Source: Kiritimatiellia bacterium
Lineage (GTDB): Bacteria > Verrucomicrobiota > Kiritimatiellia > SLAD01
DNA: 34,200 nucleotides
Assembly: GCA_007134735.1 (NCBI GenBank)
Contig: SLKG01000023.1
Location: 1 to 34,200 of the forward strand
Direction of reading: 5' to 3'
The position numbers were made by a program, and so were the translations under genes. Every line of letters starts with the position of its first letter. Within the stretch, counting starts at the first letter, position 1. The notes beneath the pieces are model-generated. The model saw only the letters and a program-made list of their open reading frames with translations. It made no database searches and was not told the DNA's origin. Below, in pieces: positions 30,006 through 34,200 of the stretch.

Positions 30006-30689
30006 TCACGGACTGTTTTCTATGGTCTTTATCTTCCCCTCTTCCTCGGCGGACCATAATGCCTCATCCGCTCCATCCGCCGGTTTTCTCCCGATGGCAA
30101 TGGTGTCATACGCCGCCTCAACCGGACATTTGAAATATCCCAGGAGTCGATTCATATATACCCAGCGACGCCCATAGATCCGCAGGGCAAACGTTTTGCT
30201 TACCCCGGGAATAAGACGGGGATATTCGGGACATTCGAGCGATTCAAATCGGGCAAGTTCTTCCATCAAGCCGGCCTCGTCAAAGAGAACGCGCATGCCG
30301 TCCGGGTAGACTCGCCAGCAATCGACCGGGGCCTTGTGATGTGTCCAGCTTACGGGACTGATGAGCACGACATAACCTCCGGGCCGGCACAATCGGGCCA
30401 GTTCTTTCACCCATATCCATATTTGACGGACGTGCTCTATCACATTCGCGGCAAGGACAATATCATAGGAGTTGCTCTCCAGGGGGTAGATCGTGTCGTT
30501 CTGTGTGCGGTGGGTAACCGGCAATATGGTATCTCCATACCCCAGATACTCCCACCGGATTTTCGGGTCTCCCACCATCTTCTCAATCGTTGAGGGAACC
30601 TTGTCCGGTCCGACCTCGAGAACGGACATGCCGGACTGGAAGTATGATTTTGCGTATTTCGCAAACAATAATTCTGAATTTGGATGCAT
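30006..30689 (-). CDS. Class I SAM-dependent methyltransferase
   Basis: This 227-residue methyltransferase has the SAM-binding motif I in GMSVLEVGPDKVPS, an acidic region WEYLGYGDTILP, motif IV SYDIVLAANVIEHVRQIWIW and motif VI LCRPGGYVVLISPVSW, typical of Methyltransf_11/25-type enzymes. The C-terminal part (THHKAPVDCWRVYPDGMRVL) recalls enzymes that methylate sugars or small acids in O-antigen loci. GGGAAGGA precedes ATG 30689. It is followed at its 3' end by the heptad array and the sialyltransferase-like gene. Its target is unknown. Confidence 0.82.
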   Translation of the reverse strand: MHPNSELLFAKYAKSYFQSGMSVLEVGPDKVPSTIEKMVGDPKIRWEYLGYGDTILPVTHRTQNDTIYPLESNSYDIVLAANVIEHVRQIWIWVKELARLCRPGGYVVLISPVSWTHHKAPVDCWRVYPDGMRVLFDEAGLMEELARFESLECPEYPRLIPGVSKTFALRIYGRRWVYMNRLLGYFKCPVEAAYDTIAIGRKPADGADEALWSAEEEGKIKTIENSP

Positions 30690-30777
30690 GGTCGATCCTT
30701 CCCTGCTTCAATGGGTTGAGAATATTCCAATCCGGTGATTCATGCCGGCCGGCATCCGGACACACATGCGGACCGGT

Positions 30778-32199
30778 TCATCCGGACAGCAGCCACGCCG
30801 CAAGGACCCGGTCCGGACGCCGCTCGGGATCAGGATCAGGAACCACAAAGGCTGGTTCCGGCCGATTGAAAGGGGGCCGAACCAAATTAATCGGCCGCCA
30901 CTCGCCCACGTACGTGTCCCAGTTCGCATTCAAATTCGGATAATGCGTTGCCACAAGCCAGCGAATACCGGCCCGGCGGGCGCGATCAACGATCCGCAAA
31001 ACGTCCGCGTTCGGAATCTGATCCAGATAATCCACCAACACCATGGCGTCCACCCGCGGCAACCGCGAATACATCGGATTTATAAATGACACCTGCGAAG
31101 CGGGAATACTCCTTTCATAATCATAATCATGATCAGTTCGATTAGGATTAAGATTAGGACTATGACGGACGGGGCTGGTCACATACCAATTAATTCCCGG
31201 CACACGCTCTTCCCCATACACCGATATCCCGCCGGGTGTGCACTCCAACACCGACCGGATCCCCAACTCCCGCAAACGGCCCCCCAACGAAGCACGAAGC
31301 ACAAGGCACGAAGCACCTGCCACGTCGGCGGCTCCGCCGCCAAGTGGCCGCTTGCCGCTGCGCGGCGACGCGGCAACCTGCAACCCTTTTTCATGCGCAT
31401 GCGGCCGCACATATCGATAGAATCCCGCCTCCAATCCGGGAAATGCCCTGAGAACCCGCTTCGCCCGCTCCCGGGCCCGGTGTCCCATACCCGGCGCCCG
31501 AGGGCCTGTCGCCCGCTTCTCCTTCCGCCAGGTCCCCTTGTATTCTATCTGCATCAATGACCGGGTGTCGGCCCGCGATACCCGCTCCACCATGGCATCG
31601 TGCTTTCCGAACTGATCGTACACCGTGCTGACGGCGGCGTTGGCGCAAATGTACAGGATGTCGTAATCTTTTTTCGGAACCAGCGTCCTCGACCGCTCCA
31701 ATATGAGATCGAGTACCTTGCGGATAAATTGTTGCCGGGGAATGGCGGAAAAGCATTGGTTCAATATCCGAACCGGCTCTTCGGGCTCCCCTCTTCGAAT
31801 CGGCTCAGCCGCCATCTTCCGGCAATGCTTCGAATCGGCAACGAACTCCGTGAACACTTTTGCCTCTTTCCCTTTTGACGGCAACATCCGGTCCATGGGC
31901 GCCAACGGATTCATGTCGTATTGCCAATAGATCCCCCCAAAATGCCAAACGACCAGCCAGCGCAGGACATCCACTCTCATCGTCGGGTGCGCCAAGGTAT
32001 GCATCAACCGGCCGATGTCGGGGTAGTGCGAACGGCAGAAGTCCTCCGCCTTATCATATGTCCATAGCACGACGTCGAATTCCTCCGCATACCGAACCAT
32101 GTTTTCATGGGGCCGATGATCAAAATCATGCTGATCCTTCAACAAGGTTCCGGTTCGGTCCCACGGAAAATAGATCATGTGTATGATGCGCGGCGTCAT
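30778..32199 (-). CDS. Fused DXD-type glycosyltransferase (GT32-like) and degenerate SAM methyltransferase domain
   Basis: Residues 1-230 form a GT32/Gly_transf_sug domain. It opens MTPRIIHMIYFPWDRTG, then has VVLWTYDKAEDF, then RVDVLRWLVVWHFGGIYWQY with the D-x-D-like DMN after it. Residues about 310-473 look like a class I methyltransferase: ELGIRSVLECTPGG where motif I should be, DAMVLVDYLDQIPNADVLRI (motif IV region), RRAGIRWLVATHYPNLN, and the sugar-enzyme-like GEWRPINLVRPPFN. Motif I lacks the usual G-x-G, so SAM binding is doubtful. Residues 272-305 are encoded by a mixed repeat (31287-31386), and 347-362 by hexamer runs. The repeat insert falls in the linker between domains. The fusion could be genuine or the result of two genes merging. 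Confidence 0.7.
   Translation of the reverse strand: MTPRIIHMIYFPWDRTGTLLKDQHDFDHRPHENMVRYAEEFDVVLWTYDKAEDFCRSHYPDIGRLMHTLAHPTMRVDVLRWLVVWHFGGIYWQYDMNPLAPMDRMLPSKGKEAKVFTEFVADSKHCRKMAAEPIRRGEPEEPVRILNQCFSAIPRQQFIRKVLDLILERSRTLVPKKDYDILYICANAAVSTVYDQFGKHDAMVERVSRADTRSLMQIEYKGTWRKEKRATGPRAPGMGHRARERAKRVLRAFPGLEAGFYRYVRPHAHEKGLQVAASPRSGKRPLGGGAADVAGASCLVLRASLGGRLRELGIRSVLECTPGGISVYGEERVPGINWYVTSPVRHSPNLNPNRTDHDYDYERSIPASQVSFINPMYSRLPRVDAMVLVDYLDQIPNADVLRIVDRARRAGIRWLVATHYPNLNANWDTYVGEWRPINLVRPPFNRPEPAFVVPDPDPERRPDRVLAAWLLSG
31115..31159. repeat. Hexamer runs in the fusion gene (TCATAA and ATTAGG types)
   Basis: TCATAA-type units (31115-31134) and ATTAGG/ATTAAG units (31140-31159) lie back to back. 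They encode PNLNPN and DHDYDYE on the minus strand and sit between the two halves of the methyltransferase-like domain, so they may contribute to its degeneration. Unlike the other arrays the period is 6, giving dipeptide repeats. Confidence 0.65.
31287..31386. repeat. Mixed repeat insert in the fusion gene linker
   Basis: In order (plus strand): ACGAAGC heptads (31287-31317), small hairpins GGCGGC-TCC-GCCGCC and CAAGTGGCCGCTTG, a G+C-rich stretch, and AACCTGC heptads (31374-31386). It combines the same AACCTGC heptad seen in the GT4 gene and the same GTGCTTC-type heptad seen in the GT9 gene. It reads in frame as LQVAASPRSGKRPLGGGAAD. Confidence 0.75.
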
Positions 32200-32232
32200 A
32201 AGAAAAACGGAACGCGATGCAGGCCATACGGC

Positions 32233-33753
32233 TCACGGAGCTTGACGCCGCTCGCCGGCCGGGGTGCTGTCTCTCCCGGTTTTTTGACGGGTTATCCAAC
32301 CCACCGCACAACGGCCAACCTCCATGATGATCAGGATCGCAAGGAGAAAGAACAGCGGATCCATCTCGACGCGAAATCGATTGTTCTCCCCATATTCCAT
32401 CGTGCAGCCCAGCAGGGCGCCATACCACACGGTCATGGTCATAAAAACAAACCCCAGGCCATCCGCCCCTCCCCGGCGCGCCATGCGGCTGATTTTCGGC
32501 AGCGCCATGATGGCCGCCATCACCAACAGGGGGATGAGCCAGAGGTCCGCAATCGGATAGGGACGCCACTCGTCCACCCCGAAAAGAATGCGTGTCACCG
32601 GTTGCAAATTCACCGAGTGGTCCCGGCCGCGCATAAAGGTTAACAGGCTTATGACGGGCGCAATGGCCTCGCGATTGGCGGGAAAGAACCAGTACTGCCA
32701 CGATGGCCTCGAAAATCGAAGCATCGCATCAAAAACAGCGGCCCCGTAGGCCGGCCTGTTTTCCCTTATGAGCTGTTTCGATACGTCCCCATACTGTCGA
32801 GAGATGGCCAGATACGCCGCATGGTTGAAATTCGGCTCTCCGCTATCCTTCCGTTTTTTTGTCAGCGCCGGATGATCGGGATAATCGTCCATCGTTTTCA
32901 AGACTTCCCCGGGATAGGCCGTTACCGGGGAAAAGGCCTTGATCCCGGCGATTTCCGGAAGATGCCCCCTCTCCATCTGCTCCTGAATCGCTTCCCGGCC
33001 GACCGCATGTGAGGCTATTCGATATACATTCATTCCGGTCCAACTGCTGCCGCCGAAGAAACCGAACAAGGCCGCGTTCTTCAAATACCACGCCAGTACA
33101 ACGCCGCACACAACCGCGGCCACCCAGCCGATTCTTTTTCGGGGAACGCGGCGCGGCAGAAGAATCAGTCCCGTACAGGCCACCAGATACACAAGGTGAT
33201 ACGAGGACCGGCTCATACAGAGCAGGCCGATAAGACCCAGGAAGACTCCTGCGTATCGCCCTCGCCCGGTCTGTTCAAACGCCGACAGAGACCATGCGGA
33301 AAGGACCAGCAAGGCCGCCACCGGGTAGGTATAAAACAACCAGTTCTCGTACAAGATGGCGCTCGGACTGATCATGAACAGAAAAGACAAAAGCACGGCC
33401 CACGATCGAGCGACCCCCGATCTCCGCAGCACGCCAAGGCATCCGCCATAGATCGCCAGCCCCATCACCATGTAGGCCGCGTGAAAACACCGGTCGGCCG
33501 AATCTCCGCACCATTTGAGAACGGTTCCCAGGAACAAGTTAAACCCGGGCGGTTGCGCGTGCAGGTAGTACAGGCTCTTGAGAAGATCGTTGCGCAGTAA
33601 CTCAACATCCAGGTACTGCCAATACCAATCCAGCGTCGAGGCGTCGAAACGAACGCCCATCATTCCGTACAGCATGCGCGAAAGCGCAAAGGACAATACG
33701 ACCACCAGCCCCCACAGGACGCGGGACCGTTGTGAAGTGGATATGGGGATCAC
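32233..33753 (-). CDS. GT-C family membrane glycosyltransferase (ArnT/PMT-like)
   Basis: This 506-residue polytopic protein begins with a helix (VLWGLVVVLSFALSRMLYGM). The first periplasmic loop then contains acidic residues and FDASTLDWYWQYLD, followed by LLKSLYYLHAQPPGFNLFLG. That order (acidic loop, then H-x-Q-P-P) is characteristic of GT39/PMT_2-type glycosyltransferases that use lipid-linked sugars. About nine further hydrophobic segments follow. Near residues 255-345 there is a periplasmic domain (EVLKTMDDYPDHP). It would transfer a sugar from a polyprenyl phosphate at the periplasmic face. Its stop is 33 nt from the start of the fusion gene, and its own start is 23 nt after the stop of the gene at the right edge, so the three are likely co-transcribed. 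Donor unknown. Confidence 0.8.
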   Translation of the reverse strand: MIPISTSQRSRVLWGLVVVLSFALSRMLYGMMGVRFDASTLDWYWQYLDVELLRNDLLKSLYYLHAQPPGFNLFLGTVLKWCGDSADRCFHAAYMVMGLAIYGGCLGVLRRSGVARSWAVLLSFLFMISPSAILYENWLFYTYPVAALLVLSAWSLSAFEQTGRGRYAGVFLGLIGLLCMSRSSYHLVYLVACTGLILLPRRVPRKRIGWVAAVVCGVVLAWYLKNAALFGFFGGSSWTGMNVYRIASHAVGREAIQEQMERGHLPEIAGIKAFSPVTAYPGEVLKTMDDYPDHPALTKKRKDSGEPNFNHAAYLAISRQYGDVSKQLIRENRPAYGAAVFDAMLRFSRPSWQYWFFPANREAIAPVISLLTFMRGRDHSVNLQPVTRILFGVDEWRPYPIADLWLIPLLVMAAIMALPKISRMARRGGADGLGFVFMTMTVWYGALLGCTMEYGENNRFRVEMDPLFFLLAILIIMEVGRCAVGWITRQKTGRDSTPAGERRQAP

Positions 33754-33776
33754 GATCAGGAATCCTTATCGATCGC

Positions 33777-34200
33777 TCATTCGCGATTCACACGGAGAAT
33801 ATGCACCAGCGGGAAATCACCCGACCGAAATACATGGATGGGCACAAGACGCTCTTCCGTATCCACCCATTCCATCAGGGCACGGTTCCGCTCAATATTC
33901 AGCGAAAGCAGAGGGGCGGTCAGCCGACGCGCATCCTCGGAATACAAAACGTAATCAATCGTTTTTAGCGCTTCCTCCGGATCCGAAAAGTCGCCCAGGT
34001 GATATAGGTCACGGATTCCATAGCGGTTGCCATAGTATCGTATTTGCATCTGGGCGGGACCTTCATGAACCAGTACCGCTACATCCCCGGACCCGTAATC
34101 CTCAATGATATATGCCAAGCCCTCACCGATCCATTGCCCGTGCGATACAGCGGGACCCTGAAACTCGCCATACAGACGGTGGCTATATCGAATGCCGAGC
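33777..34200 (-). CDS. C-terminal part of a protein of unknown function, possibly the tail of a membrane sugar transferase
   Basis: The frame is open from the right edge of the window to a stop at 33777, about 140 residues, so the start is outside. It reads RYSHRLYGEFQGPAVSHGQ, then LAYIIEDYGSGDVAVLVHEG, and ends FPLVHILRVNRE. I recognise no catalytic motif. The mixed beta-rich soluble sequence and its position directly before a GT-C gene resemble the C-terminal periplasmic domains of GT-C proteins, but no transmembrane segment is visible in this part. It is probably in the same operon as the GT-C gene. An internal TTG at 34118 is not the real start, since the homologous-looking sequence continues upstream. 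Confidence 0.6.
   Translation of the reverse strand, partial: LGIRYSHRLYGEFQGPAVSHGQWIGEGLAYIIEDYGSGDVAVLVHEGPAQMQIRYYGNRYGIRDLYHLGDFSDPEEALKTIDYVLYSEDARRLTAPLLSLNIERNRALMEWVDTEERLVPIHVFRSGDFPLVHILRVNRE

Noticed and set aside
1-34200. tRNA, rRNA or riboswitch
   Set aside because: No T-loop (GTTCGA-type), anticodon-arm or rRNA-like sequence was seen in the short gaps; what structure exists there is repeat-derived.

Overview
This 34.2-kb window is a dense surface-polysaccharide / lipopolysaccharide biosynthesis locus from a Gram-negative bacterium. An LpxC with all its catalytic residues and an LpxD-like acyltransferase lie inside it, so the host probably makes lipid A or a related acylated amino-sugar lipid. 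Moderately high G+C, the many palindromic and heptamer repeats, and a GxxExxY gene in an inverted-repeat element resemble what I recall from PVC-group bacteria (Verrucomicrobiota, Kiritimatiellota, Lentisphaerota). That taxonomic guess is weak. No rRNA, tRNA, CRISPR array, integrase or recognisable transposase was seen.

Layout, left to right. (1) 1-5481, minus strand: a truncated PaaK/CapK-like adenylate-forming enzyme, a repeat island with a broken GxxExxY gene, a fused Gfo/Idh/MocA dehydrogenase plus hexapeptide acetyltransferase (WbpB-WbpD type), and two GT4 glycosyltransferases. (2) 5665-8958: a UDP-galactopyranose-mutase-like flavoprotein (+), a remnant of a nucleotidyltransferase gene (-), a 585-bp inverted-repeat element carrying GxxExxY (-), and a GT-A glycosyltransferase (+). 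(3) 9020-34200: a long, almost unbroken minus-strand run, probably several translationally coupled operons. It holds a GT14-like enzyme, a second UGM-like flavoprotein, two FkbM methyltransferases, a TupA-type ATP-grasp protein, three GT2 enzymes, a CapA-like protein, a GT9 heptosyltransferase-like enzyme, two or three polytopic sugar transferases, and an acylation module (VOC protein, acyl-AMP ligase, acyl carrier protein, flippase-like membrane protein, LpxD-like, GT2, LpxC). Beyond that are a sugar-nucleotide epimerase, a sialyltransferase-like protein, a SAM methyltransferase and a DXD glycosyltransferase-methyltransferase fusion.

Together the genes would supply and modify nucleotide sugars (epimerase, WbpB/D, UGM-like flavoproteins), assemble them on a lipid carrier (GT2, GT4, GT9, GT14, GT32 and sialyltransferase-like enzymes), decorate them (methyl, acyl and perhaps amino-acid groups) and complete the work at the periplasmic face (GT-C proteins).

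The most unusual feature is the density and variety of small repeats, many of them inside the genes and in frame. They fall into four classes: arrays of period-7 simple repeats, often as inverted pairs, in at least four glycosyltransferase or flavoprotein genes; compact palindromes that can fold as two hairpins inside an outer stem, two of the three lying within coding sequence; a tandem array of 74-bp palindromes; and hairpin or inverted repeats flanking one intact and one dead GxxExxY gene.
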